The position numbers and the translations under genes were made by a program. Below are positions 7,763 through 16,266 of a stretch of 62,708 nt of DNA, piece after piece. The stretch comes from Ktedonobacteria bacterium. GTDB taxonomy: Bacteria > Chloroflexota > Ktedonobacteria > Ktedonobacterales > JACDGC01. The notes beneath the pieces are model-generated. The model had not been told where the DNA came from and ran no database searches. It saw only the letters and a program-made list of their open reading frames with translations. Each line of letters starts with the position of its first letter. The first letter of the stretch is position 1. The DNA lies in contig DAIDGU010000083.1 of assembly GCA_027459785.1 (NCBI GenBank), forward strand, positions 1 to 62,708. The letters run 5' to 3'.

Positions 7763-8062
7763 CTACTTGGTCGTGTCTTTGGTTTTGGGCTGCGCGCGGC
7801 CACGCTCGCCACCCTTTTTGCCAATCCGCGAATAGAACTCTAAGCCCTGCACGCGCTTGGTAGACTCGCCGCCCTTTTTGCCGATCTCCGCATAGAAGGC
7901 CGGGCCACGCTTCTCCTTGACGGCTTCGCCGCCCTTTTTGCCGATCTTCGAATAGAATTCGGGACCGTACTTCTCGCGGACAGCCTGGCCACCATGTTTG
8001 GCTTTCTGGGAACCCGGCTCAGGGCCGCGCTTTTTGGGGGTCGTCGGTGTGGTATCTGCCAT
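7763..8062 (-). CDS. KGG-repeat stress-induced protein
   Basis: A 99-residue, very basic, hydrophilic protein made of four ~24-residue repeats containing KKGG or KHGG (AKHGGQAV, IGKKGGEAV, IGKKGGEST, IGKKGGERG), each preceded by a G.EFYS/AKIG segment. This is the 'stress-induced bacterial acidophilic repeat' seen in YciG- and GsiB-like proteins, which accumulate on desiccation, heat or starvation and are thought to act as hydrophilins. AAGGTGAAGAG precedes the ATG. It is monocistronic, with its own terminator. Confidence 0.88.
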   Translation of the reverse strand: MADTTPTTPKKRGPEPGSQKAKHGGQAVREKYGPEFYSKIGKKGGEAVKEKRGPAFYAEIGKKGGESTKRVQGLEFYSRIGKKGGERGRAQPKTKDTTK

Positions 8063-8191
8063 TTCTCTTCACCTTTACGTGTAGTAGGTATCCAGCCGGG
8101 TAGGCTGAATAACGAACGAACAGGATGACGTGCCTGCCGCCGGCTCAGCTTGGCACCGGCCAAGCGACCTGGGGCGCGTCCGCTCGTGCGG

Positions 8192-9001
8192 TCAAGGCGA
8201 TGCTTGTTCCGCCGGTGCGGCGTCCGCGTGGTTCGGCCCCACGGACGCGGGGGGCTGCGGAGAGGAGCGTCGCGCCTCCGCTACGCGATTTGCGATAAGC
8301 GCGGCGAACGCGCCCGCGCCGATGCCGTTGCCGATGTTGACCGTGGCCATGCCGGGCGCACAACTCTGCAACATCGCTAACAGGGCGGCCTCGCCACCGC
8401 CGCCCATGCCGTAACCGACCGGCGTCGGCAAGCCGACGACCGGCACGGGAACTAGCCCGGCGACCAGGGATGGCAGCGCGCCGTCCATCCCGGCGGCCAC
8501 GATCACCGCCGCCACGTCCTGCGCGATGAGCGCATCCAGCGGCTCGAAGAGCCGGTGAACGCCCGCGACGCCGACATCGAAGATGCAAGCGACGCGGCAA
8601 CCCATCGCTTCGGCCATGAAGCGCGCCTCTTCGGCGGTGGGGATGTCTGAGGTGCCAGCGGTGATGATGCCCACCTGCCCGCCGGTAGACCGCGACGGGT
8701 AATCGGGCAGCGTCAGCCGCAAGGCACGCGCCAGCGGATAGCGCAATGCCACCGCCTCTGGGAAGGTGTGCAGCAGGTCGTCCACCGTCGCCGGGTCCAG
8801 GCGCGAGATCAACGCGCGCCCGGTGCGCGCCAGAAATGCTTGCGCCACGGCGATCACTTGCGCGGTCGTCTTCCCTTGCGCGAGGATGACCTCCGGGATG
8901 CCCCGGCGCTCCTCACGCGCGAAGTCGGGCCGCGCCAACGGCCCCGCCGGCAGGTTTTGCCCGCCATTGGCTGCCGCCTCGTGTACGGTGTCGTTGTCCA
9001 T
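8192..9001 (-). CDS. larB: LarB, pyridinium-3,5-biscarboxylate synthase for the nickel-pincer cofactor
   Basis: LarB carboxylates and hydrolyses nicotinic acid adenine dinucleotide in the first step of nickel-pincer cofactor synthesis. The protein has the expected leader (GIPEVILAQGKT), then the PurE/AIR-carboxylase-like fold with ITAGTSDIPTAEEA, AAGMDGALPSLVAGLV, PVVGLPTPVGYG and ATVNIGNGIGAG. The 269-residue length is normal. The start at 9001 has AAGGACG upstream. LarC, LarE and a lactate racemase are not in the window, so the pathway partners must be elsewhere if the cofactor is made. Confidence 0.92.
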   Translation of the reverse strand: MDNDTVHEAAANGGQNLPAGPLARPDFAREERRGIPEVILAQGKTTAQVIAVAQAFLARTGRALISRLDPATVDDLLHTFPEAVALRYPLARALRLTLPDYPSRSTGGQVGIITAGTSDIPTAEEARFMAEAMGCRVACIFDVGVAGVHRLFEPLDALIAQDVAAVIVAAGMDGALPSLVAGLVPVPVVGLPTPVGYGMGGGGEAALLAMLQSCAPGMATVNIGNGIGAGAFAALIANRVAEARRSSPQPPASVGPNHADAAPAEQASP

Positions 9002-9063
9002 GCTGTCGTCCTTGTGTGCGCCTCAACAGGTACCTATTTCACGCACACACCTCTCAATCAGGC

Positions 9064-9093
9064 ATTATACCATGCAGGCCGTACAAAAAGCAA
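9064..9093 (-). promoter_or_regulatory. Sigma-70-type promoter for larB
   Basis: On the minus strand TTGCTT (9088-9093) and a perfect TATAAT (9064-9069) are separated by 18 bp. The transcript would start ~55 nt before the larB ATG. Confidence 0.6.
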
Positions 9094-9492
9094 GGCTTCT
9101 CTCTCATCTTCCTGCTGGAATCGGACGGTGTGTGATCCCTTACCAGTCACGTCACACCGCCCGCCGTCCTGATTGCTAGTTCCTTTCATCGGCAAGCGTT
9201 GCGATGTATGAAGGGTGAACATCGCTCATAGGCGGAATGTGTGCCATTCATGCGCCATCCATGCGCCCTTCATGATGTCCAAACGCATCACGGCTCAGGT
9301 CCGTTGCGTTTCGCGCGCCTTCCGGGCGGAATTGTGAAATGGGACCATTTCTGTCCGCTACAAGATAGCATACGGCAGGCGGTCACATGCCTTGCCATCC
9401 ACTTTCCCCGTTTGGCATTCGCGTTGCGTACTAGTTGAGGAAACTAAGAGGAAACGCACCATTGCCAGGGGCTGAACCAGGGAAGGTAGCGC
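9094..9492. other. Intergenic region between larB and ftsA
   Basis: No convincing gene. There is an imperfect tandem of ATTCATGCGCC / ATCCATGCGCC near 9246-9275. The ftsA ribosome site (GGAAGG, 9481-9486) is at the right edge; I did not find a convincing ftsA promoter. Confidence 0.5.
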
Positions 9493-10707
9493 ATGCGCGA
9501 GCAGATGCTGGCCGGCGTAGATGTCGGGACGACGAAGACGGTGGTGGCCGTGGGACAGCTCGACCGCGAGCATCACCTGCACCTGCGCGGCGCGGCCCAG
9601 GTGCCGACGCAAGGACTGCGACGCGGCGGCATCACGCATATGGACGAGGTCGCCAACAGCATCGCCCTCGCCCTGGAACGCTGCGCGCACCTGACCGGCG
9701 TGCGGCCACTCAGCGTCTACTGTGCCATCACCGGCGCGCATCTCGAATCGTACAACCATCGCGGCTCTGTCGCCATCACGCCCGCCCAGCGCGATATCGA
9801 CGCCGCCGACATCGCCCACGTGCTGGACGTGGCCGGCGCGATCCCGCTGGACGCCAACCGGCTGATCCTGGCTGTGCTGCCGCGCATGTATCTGGTGGAT
9901 GGGCAAGACGGCATCAAGCATCCGCTGGGGATGGCCGGTTTTCGGCTGGAAGCGGAAGCGCATATCGTCACCGGCGCGCTGTCGGCCTATCGCAACCTGC
10001 TCAAGTGCGCGGAGCGCGCCCACGTGGCCGTGGACGATATGGTGGTCGCCGCGCTGGCCTCGGCGGAAGCGGTGCTGGCCCCCAGCGAGCGCGAGCAGGG
10101 CGCGGTGCTGATCGACCTCGGCGGCGGCACGGCGGATGTCGCGCTTTTCGCTGATGGCGGCATCTGGCGCACGTTCATGTTGCCACTCGGCGGCCAACTG
10201 ATCACCGACGACATCGCCTATGGTTTGCGGCTGCCCGCGCCCGTCGCCGAGGCTATCAAGCTGCACTATGGCACGGCCCTGCCGGAGCATGTCGCGCCGA
10301 CAGAGATGATTGACCTGGGCCAGTTCTTGCCGCAGTGCCAGGAAGTGGCGGCACGCCGGACCCTGGCGAGCATCATCCAGGCGCGCACGGCGGAGATCCT
10401 GACGCTGCTGTGCGAGGAAATCCGGCGCAGCGGACGCGAGCGCGCCTTCGCGGGCGGCGTGGTGCTGACCGGTGGCACGGCGGAACTGGCCGGCATCACC
10501 GATCTGGCAGCGCAGATCTTCGACGCGCCCGTGCGCCTCGGCACGCCACACAGCCTCTATGGCGCGGCAGAAAGCGTCACCCACCCCGCCTATGCCACGG
10601 CGGTCGGGCTGTTGCGCTGGCAGGCCCAGGCGCTGACCACCACCATCCCCACCAGCGGCAACCCACTCCACAGGCTGTGGTCCGGCTTCCAGCGCCTCTT
10701 TGGCTAA
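9493..10707 (+). CDS. ftsA: FtsA-like actin-family cell division protein
   Basis: Actin/HSP70-fold ATPase of 404 residues. Phosphate-1 motif GVDVGTTKTVVAV (residues 8-20), the SHS2/1C region (RGSVAIT..RDIDAADIAHVL), phosphate-2 VLIDLGGGTADVALF and the adenosine motif VVLTGGTAEL are all present in FtsA order. The last residues (LHRLWSGFQRLFG) form an amphipathic helix like the FtsA membrane-targeting sequence that anchors FtsZ. A PilM or related actin homologue is the alternative, but the 1C-like region and C-terminal helix favour FtsA. No ftsZ or ftsQ is adjacent. Its stop overlaps the convergent kinase stop by 4 bp. Confidence 0.85.
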   Translation: MREQMLAGVDVGTTKTVVAVGQLDREHHLHLRGAAQVPTQGLRRGGITHMDEVANSIALALERCAHLTGVRPLSVYCAITGAHLESYNHRGSVAITPAQRDIDAADIAHVLDVAGAIPLDANRLILAVLPRMYLVDGQDGIKHPLGMAGFRLEAEAHIVTGALSAYRNLLKCAERAHVAVDDMVVAALASAEAVLAPSEREQGAVLIDLGGGTADVALFADGGIWRTFMLPLGGQLITDDIAYGLRLPAPVAEAIKLHYGTALPEHVAPTEMIDLGQFLPQCQEVAARRTLASIIQARTAEILTLLCEEIRRSGRERAFAGGVVLTGGTAELAGITDLAAQIFDAPVRLGTPHSLYGAAESVTHPAYATAVGLLRWQAQALTTTIPTSGNPLHRLWSGFQRLFG

Positions 10708-12311
10708 GCATCTGCCGTCGGTAGCGTGAACCAGAAGGTTGTCCCCTGTCCGGGCGCGCTCGTCACGCCGATGGTGCCGCCATGCTGTTCTACGATATGC
10801 CGGCAGAGATATAACCCCAGCCCCAAGCCGACGGCGGAGCCGGTGTGAACGGGCAAACTGGTGACGCGAAAGAAGCGATCGAAGATGCGCGCCTGGTCGG
10901 CGAGCGTGATGCCGGGGCCGGCATCCTGCACGCTCACGCGCAGATGCGCGCCCGCGCGCTCCAGCGCCACGCGCACGGGTGCGGGCGGCGGCGCGTATTT
11001 CAGTGCGTTGCCGATCAGGTTTGCCAGCACTTGTTCGATGCGCCCGCTGTCGGCCAGGACGGTATATGTGCCGGGCGTGACGGTAAAGTCAACGGCGCGC
11101 TGGGTCATCGCTTGCTGGCTCGCCACGACCGCCGCGCAGAGGTTCGCGAGGTCGCAGGGCTGCCGGTCCAGTGGCAGATGCCGCGCGTCGATGCGCCCGC
11201 TATCCACGAGATCCGTCACCAGGCGGGCCAGGCGGTCGATATCCCCTTCCAGCAAGGCGAACTCAGCATCGGTGAGGACGAGGCCGCGCTGCATGTGGCG
11301 GCGCATGAATTGGGCGCGCGTCTTCAGGCTGGTGAGCGGGGTATTCAATTCGTGCGAGACAACATGCACCATCTGCTCTTGCTCACGCGCCGCCTGGCGC
11401 TGTGCCGTCACATCCCGGTAGACGACGACCGCACTGACGATCACGCCATTGGCATCACGGACCGGTGCGCCGGTCGCATTCAGGATGATTTCCCGTCCGT
11501 CGAGGGCGCGCATGTGCAGATCGAATGCCTGCTCGGCGGTGATGCGTTCGCCCCGCAGGACGCGCATCGGTGGCAGATCCGCCAATGGTACGGCACGCCC
11601 CTGGCAGTCGCGCACATCGATTGCGCTCATGCGCTCAGGGAAAGGCCGCTGATCGAATGTGCTATCCAGATCGTAGCCCATCATCGCGCGAAAAGCGGGA
11701 TTTTGGTGCATGATGCTGCCGTCGGGGTGGTAGATGACGATGCCATCGACGGCGGCATCCAACACCACGATGAGTTGGCTGGCGCGCAGGTGTTGTTCGC
11801 GTTGCAAGGCGGCGTCGCGCTCGGCTTCTGCCTGGCGCAGTTCAGTGATGTCGGTGGCGATGCCCGCCCACTCGCGCAGCGTGCCATCATCATTGCGCAC
11901 GGGAATGCCCTGGATTACGAACGTGCGATACACGCCATCCACGCGGCGCACCCGGCATTCGACCAGATACTCCGTTTGCGCCACCACAGCCTGTGACCAG
12001 CGCGCTTGCACGAATTGGCGATCATCTGGATGGACAAAGGAGAACCAAGTCGCTTCATTTAATTGACTGGCAGCCAAGCCGGTGAAGGCGCTCCACCCAC
12101 GCCGGTCACTGAAGGTGCCAGTTGGATCGCTCACCCACAAAATATGGTTGGTCGCCTGCACGAGCGCATTCCAACGACGCCCGGCCACGGAGCGTTGCCG
12201 GCGACTATTGCCGGATGAAGAGCGTTTGCGTTGATCGGGCAAAGGGCCACCTCCACTTCGTCTGCGGATGCCGACAGTGTTGCGTGTGCCGGTCGCATCC
12301 TGCGCAGCCAT
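10704..12311 (-). CDS. Soluble PAS-domain sensor histidine kinase
   Basis: A 535-residue kinase with no membrane helix. A basic N-terminal ~45 residues precede a first PAS domain (~50-160, with HPDDRQFVQARW) and a second PAS (~180-320, GIVIYHPDGSIMHQNPAF). The dimerisation/phosphoacceptor helix carries VVSHELNTPLTSLK, and the ATPase domain has the N box NLIGNALKYAPPP, G1 DAGPGI and G2 GLGLGLYLC. It presumably senses a cytosolic signal and phosphorylates an unlinked response regulator; none is adjacent. It converges on ftsA with overlapping stop codons. Confidence 0.93.
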   Translation of the reverse strand: MAAQDATGTRNTVGIRRRSGGGPLPDQRKRSSSGNSRRQRSVAGRRWNALVQATNHILWVSDPTGTFSDRRGWSAFTGLAASQLNEATWFSFVHPDDRQFVQARWSQAVVAQTEYLVECRVRRVDGVYRTFVIQGIPVRNDDGTLREWAGIATDITELRQAEAERDAALQREQHLRASQLIVVLDAAVDGIVIYHPDGSIMHQNPAFRAMMGYDLDSTFDQRPFPERMSAIDVRDCQGRAVPLADLPPMRVLRGERITAEQAFDLHMRALDGREIILNATGAPVRDANGVIVSAVVVYRDVTAQRQAAREQEQMVHVVSHELNTPLTSLKTRAQFMRRHMQRGLVLTDAEFALLEGDIDRLARLVTDLVDSGRIDARHLPLDRQPCDLANLCAAVVASQQAMTQRAVDFTVTPGTYTVLADSGRIEQVLANLIGNALKYAPPPAPVRVALERAGAHLRVSVQDAGPGITLADQARIFDRFFRVTSLPVHTGSAVGLGLGLYLCRHIVEQHGGTIGVTSAPGQGTTFWFTLPTADA

Positions 12312-12338
12312 CCTAAACCAAGCCCAGCCATTTACATC

Positions 12339-12367
12339 ATTATACGGCGAAGTGTCTGGTTGCGCAA
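12339..12367 (-). promoter_or_regulatory. Sigma-70-type promoter for the PAS kinase
   Basis: On the minus strand TTGCGC (12362-12367) and perfect TATAAT (12339-12344) with a 17-bp spacer, about 28 nt upstream of the kinase ATG at 12311. Confidence 0.7.
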
Positions 12368-12554
12368 GCCCATATGCTGCCGCGCATGATAGATGTGACG
12401 AGATGTGTGATGACTATCGATGTATTGGGTTGCCAACGTGTTCTCGTTCGGCAAAAAAACCTATACATGCTAGAAACATAGTTTGTACATCCGCAGATGG
12501 GATGGGGAGGTGATGGCGGGCGGTTCATCAACGTTGGAAACGGTGGGCGGGGAC

Positions 12555-12766
12555 GGCGGGCGGTTGAAACCGCGCCTAAGGGCGTGCCGCCACAAAGTCC
12601 ACCTGCGTGGACTGGGTTTCGTCTCCCCTCTCCATCCGCAGATGGGGAGGGGCTGGGGGTGGGGCCACCTCGTTCCCCCCCACGCTCATGCTGCCCGGCA
12701 ACGAGAGCAACCTGCGCAGGCAGGTTTTGTCGCGCCAGCGTTCAGGCGCGGTTTTAACCGCCCGCC
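12555..12766. repeat. Family A element carrying a nested family B repeat
   Basis: The left arm starts GGCGGGCGGTTGAAACCG at 12555 and the inverted right arm (GCGGTTTTAACCGCCCGCC) ends at 12766. Between them sits a complete family B unit, CCCCTCTCCATCCGC then its near-inverse, at 12625-12652 with a GGGGGTGGGGCC tail. The 12368-13102 gap before nuoJ holds no gene that I can support; a weak GCGCGC palindrome near 13009 resembles family E. Confidence 0.8.
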
Positions 12767-13102
12767 CCACGTCGCCCCCAGGATCGCCGCGACCTGACGG
12801 GCGCGCAGAAGCGGATTAATCCCACCTCCATTCCTAACTCCTCCTTGATCCCTGGTGAAGCTGCATATTCAGCACGAAATGGACCTTTGCGGCATAGGTG
12901 CGGCAAACAAAGTACCATCGGACCTATCCTCTGGGCGTGCAAGTGGTACAATGGGTGATGGCAGAAATCCACACAACATCCATACAGGGACTTGTGCGAC
13001 ACCCTTTTTCGCGCGCGTAGCGCGCCCTCATATCCCGCCCGGCTGGCGGCGCAGCGTGCGTTGCGCGAGCTGGGGATCTCCCACGGAAAGGTATCCGGTT
13101 TT

Positions 13103-13621
13103 ATGGATCTCGCATCCATCGTCTTTCTGGTGTTCGCCGCCATCCTCGTCGGCTCGGCGCTGGCGGTGGTGACACTCCGCAACATCGTGCATGCCGCGCT
13201 CTTTCTGGTGCTGGTCTTCGGGGCCGCCGCCGGCATCTACATCTTGCTCAACGCCGAATTCATCGCCATCGTGCAGATCTTGGTCTACGCGGGCGCGGTG
13301 ACGATCCTGATTCTGTTCTCGATCATGCTGACGCAGAACCCCAACTCGCGCTCCAGCAATCCGTTGAACCGACAGGCACTGATTGCGGCGGGCATCGCGG
13401 CGCTGTTGTGCGCGGGCATCATCTTCGCCCTCTCGCAGAATGGTGCCATCGCCGGCAGCGCCAGCCAGGCCGTCACGGCCAACGTCGGCAACGCCGTCAA
13501 CATCGGCACTCTCCTCTACAGCCCGACCACGTATAGTTACGTGCTGCCTTTTGAAATCGCCACCCTGGTCTTGCTGGTGGCCATCGTCGGGGCCATCGTC
13601 ATTGGCCGCGAGGAGGAATAA
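13103..13621 (+). CDS. nuoJ: NADH-quinone oxidoreductase subunit J
   Basis: Membrane-arm subunit of respiratory complex I, about 172 residues with five hydrophobic helices. The family signature is clear: IVFLVFAAILVGSALAVV, the LRNIVHAALFLVLVF helix, and the conserved AEFIAIVQILVYAGAVTILILF segment that carries the pi-bulge helix. The start at 13103 is chosen to begin at the first helix, after GGAAAGG at 13085-13091; the frame stays open back to 12992 but that stretch is arginine-rich repeat DNA. It begins a nuoJKLMN operon with gaps of 6-15 bp. Confidence 0.93.
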   Translation: MDLASIVFLVFAAILVGSALAVVTLRNIVHAALFLVLVFGAAAGIYILLNAEFIAIVQILVYAGAVTILILFSIMLTQNPNSRSSNPLNRQALIAAGIAALLCAGIIFALSQNGAIAGSASQAVTANVGNAVNIGTLLYSPTTYSYVLPFEIATLVLLVAIVGAIVIGREEE

Positions 13622-13627
13622 GCGCCC

Positions 13628-13951
13628 ATGTTGCTCTCACTCAACTCGTTCCTGGTGCTGGGCGCGCTGCTCTTCTGCATCGGCCTCTTCGGCGCGCTCT
13701 CGAAGCGCAACGCCGTCTCGGTGCTGATGGGCATCGAGATCATGCTCAACGCCGTCAACATCACCCTGGTCGCGTTCTCCTCCGCCTTCCAGAAGTCCGC
13801 GCATGGCGCGCGGCTGACAGGGCAGATCTTCGCCGTGTTCATCATCACGGTGGCGGCGGCGGAAGCCTCCGTCGCGCTGGCGACGATCATCGCCGTTTAC
13901 CGGCGGCGCAACTCGGTGGACGTGACCGATATCAACCTGATGAAGTGGTAG
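13628..13951 (+). CDS. nuoK: NADH-quinone oxidoreductase subunit K
   Basis: Small three-helix complex I subunit, 107 residues. The conserved membrane glutamates for proton transfer are in GIEIMLNAVNI and in the AAAEASVALATIIAVYR helix. The C-terminus ends in the usual NSVDVTDINLMKW. It lies 6 bp after nuoJ, whose last codons (GAGGAGGAATAA) supply the ribosome site, which suggests coupled translation. Confidence 0.96.
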   Translation: MLLSLNSFLVLGALLFCIGLFGALSKRNAVSVLMGIEIMLNAVNITLVAFSSAFQKSAHGARLTGQIFAVFIITVAAAEASVALATIIAVYRRRNSVDVTDINLMKW

Positions 13952-13958
13952 GAAGACC

Positions 13959-16253
13959 ATGAGTTTCTTTGTTACGGATATTTGGGTCATTCCTGCGCTC
14001 CCCCTGCTGGCGTTCCTCCTGAACATCCTGGTGCTGCGGCCTTTCTTCGATCTCTCAAATCGTGACAAGGGGCATGCGGCGGAAGCAGCGGCAGCGCACG
14101 GTGCGCAGGGGCATGGCGCCAACACAGCGGCGGGGCATGACGAAGCGCATGGCAATGTCGGCGATCCCGAACAACACGACATCGGCCACGCCGAAGCCTC
14201 GCCGGACGATGCCTATGTTCGCGCCCTGGATACGCTCGACGGGCATATCGATACGCCCGCCGCCATCCCCCGCGCCCTGCGCACGGCGGAAAAGACGCCC
14301 GGCGGCTACGCGCTGGTGCAACTGGTGGAAGACGCCGAACAGCACCCCCACCATCCCCACGGCAGTCCCACGATCTGGGCGCGCATCAACGGCTACATGG
14401 GCATCCTTTTCATGGGGCTGGCGTTCCTCTGGTCGCTGGGCTTGCTCGTCGCGCTGATGCAGAATCCCGCCCTGCAACGCGGCGAGACCGTGCCGATCTA
14501 CACCTGGATCAGCGTCGCGGGCCTGAGATATCCCATCGACTTCTACGTCGATTCGCTGACGGCGATCATGCTGGTCATCGTGACGGCGATCTCGCTGCTG
14601 GTGCAGTTTTACTCCCAGGCATACATCGAAGGTGAGGAGCCGCGCGGCTATTCGCGCTTCTTCGCCTGGCTGTCGATCTTCTCGCTTTCGATGCTGCTGC
14701 TGGTGCTTTCCTCGAACTTCCTGCTCATCTACATGGGCTGGGAACTGGTGGGCCTGAGTTCCTACCTGCTGATCGGCTTCCTGGCAAAGGACGCGGCCAA
14801 ACCGGAGGCGGGCCGGCCCTCGCCCGGCGCGGCGGCGCTGAAAGCGTTCGTCGTCAACCGCGTCGGCGACTTCGGCTTCTTGATCGGCATCCTGATCCTC
14901 TTTACGGCGACGGGGACGTTCGTTTTCACCGACATTCCGGCGCGGCTTGGTCCTATCAATCTGGCGCTGTTGACTGTGGCGATGATCCTGGTCTTCTGCG
15001 GCGCGGTGGGCAAGTCGGCGCAGTTCCCGCTGCACGTCTGGCTGCCGGATGCGATGGAAGGCCCGACGCCGGTCAGCGCGCTGATCCACGCGGCGAAGAT
15101 GGTCGCGGCGGGCGTCTATCTGGTGGCGCGCACCTTCCCGCTTTTCCACCTGGCGGGACCCCAGGCGCTGACGGTCGTCGCGTATATCGGCGGCTTCACC
15201 GCCATCTTCGCGGCCTCGATTGCGCTAGTGCAGATCGACGTGAAGCGCATCCTGGCCTATTCGACGATCTCGCAGCTCGGCTATATGTTCGTCGGCCTGG
15301 GTGTGGCGGATACCATCGGCCCCGGCATCTTCCACCTGATGACGCACGCTTTCTTCAAGGCGCTGCTGTTCCTCGGCTCCGGCGGCGTTTTGCTGGCGGT
15401 GTCGATGAACCAGGATATGCGCAAGATGGGCGGCCTGGCGACGCGCATCCCCCTCGTCGCGTTCCCTTTCTTGCTGGCGACGCTCTCGATCTCCGGCTTC
15501 CCGTTTTTCGCGGGCTTCTTCAGCAAAGATGAGATCATCGCGCAGACGTGGGAACATGGCGACTACATTTTGTATGCGATGACGCTGGCGACGGCCTTCC
15601 TGACGGCGTTCTACATGTTCCGCCTATGGTTCCTGACCTTCGGCGGCAAGGGTGGCAAGTTCGGTGGGCTGTGGGGCGGCGAATATCGCGGCACGGTCGC
15701 GGTGAAAAAGCCCGACTTCCGCGTGTGGCTGCCGCTGATGATCCTGGCGGTGCCATCGGTCTTCGCGGGCTTCTGGGGCTGGTCGAGCGTCGGGGGCAAC
15801 TTCAACGCCTTCATCACCGGCCATCCGCTGACCCCGGCCTTCGCCAATCCTTTCACCAGCCCGCTGACGATCTTCGGCGTGGGGGCGTCGCTGCTGGGCA
15901 TCGCGCTGGCGTGGGGCATGTACGGCTTGCAGGTGGTGCCGCGCAATGTCTTCGTCAGCAATCCGCTTGGCAGGGGTTTCGCCACGGTGCTGTGGAACAA
16001 GTATTACATCGATGAGATCTACCTGGCGTTCGTGCGCTACGTGGTGATGGGTCTGTCGAAAGTGGCGTCGTTCTTCATCGACCGGCGCATCATCGACGGC
16101 ATCATCAACGGCGCGGGGAGCGGGGTCGTCGCCTTCGGGCGCGGACTGCGGCGCTCCGAAAGCGGGCGCTTGCAAAATTATGGCGCGGCCATCTTTGGTG
16201 GCACGCTGGTCATCGCCGCCGTGTTCTTCGCGGTGGTCTATTTCGGAAAGTAG
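13959..16253 (+). CDS. nuoL: NADH-quinone oxidoreductase subunit L with histidine-rich N-terminal insertion
   Basis: Antiporter-like proton-pumping subunit of complex I, 764 residues. Core motifs include MGWELVGLSSYLLIGF, HVWLPDAMEGPTPVSALIHAA and KRILAYSTISQLGYM, and the long amphipathic lateral helix and final anchor lie at the C-terminus. It is longer than usual because residues ~33-140, between the first and second membrane helices, form a hydrophilic insertion rich in Ala, Asp/Glu and His (12 histidines, ending in QHPHHPHG). The insertion would protrude from the membrane and could bind metal; its codon use resembles the rest of the gene. Confidence 0.96.
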   Translation: MSFFVTDIWVIPALPLLAFLLNILVLRPFFDLSNRDKGHAAEAAAAHGAQGHGANTAAGHDEAHGNVGDPEQHDIGHAEASPDDAYVRALDTLDGHIDTPAAIPRALRTAEKTPGGYALVQLVEDAEQHPHHPHGSPTIWARINGYMGILFMGLAFLWSLGLLVALMQNPALQRGETVPIYTWISVAGLRYPIDFYVDSLTAIMLVIVTAISLLVQFYSQAYIEGEEPRGYSRFFAWLSIFSLSMLLLVLSSNFLLIYMGWELVGLSSYLLIGFLAKDAAKPEAGRPSPGAAALKAFVVNRVGDFGFLIGILILFTATGTFVFTDIPARLGPINLALLTVAMILVFCGAVGKSAQFPLHVWLPDAMEGPTPVSALIHAAKMVAAGVYLVARTFPLFHLAGPQALTVVAYIGGFTAIFAASIALVQIDVKRILAYSTISQLGYMFVGLGVADTIGPGIFHLMTHAFFKALLFLGSGGVLLAVSMNQDMRKMGGLATRIPLVAFPFLLATLSISGFPFFAGFFSKDEIIAQTWEHGDYILYAMTLATAFLTAFYMFRLWFLTFGGKGGKFGGLWGGEYRGTVAVKKPDFRVWLPLMILAVPSVFAGFWGWSSVGGNFNAFITGHPLTPAFANPFTSPLTIFGVGASLLGIALAWGMYGLQVVPRNVFVSNPLGRGFATVLWNKYYIDEIYLAFVRYVVMGLSKVASFFIDRRIIDGIINGAGSGVVAFGRGLRRSESGRLQNYGAAIFGGTLVIAAVFFAVVYFGK

Positions 16254-16266
16254 CAGGTAGACTACC

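Noticed and set aside
7763..8062. Evenly spaced repeats that could be taken for a CRISPR array
   Set aside because: They are coding repeats of the KGG protein; units abut with no unique spacers.
12992..13102. N-terminal extension of nuoJ
   Set aside because: The extra residues are Arg/Ala-rich, are unlike NuoJ, and come from GCGCGC repeat DNA; the start at 13103 has a ribosome site.
14055..15149. Minus-strand open frame opposite nuoL
   Set aside because: Arg/Gln/Asp-rich shadow; nuoL has unambiguous family motifs.
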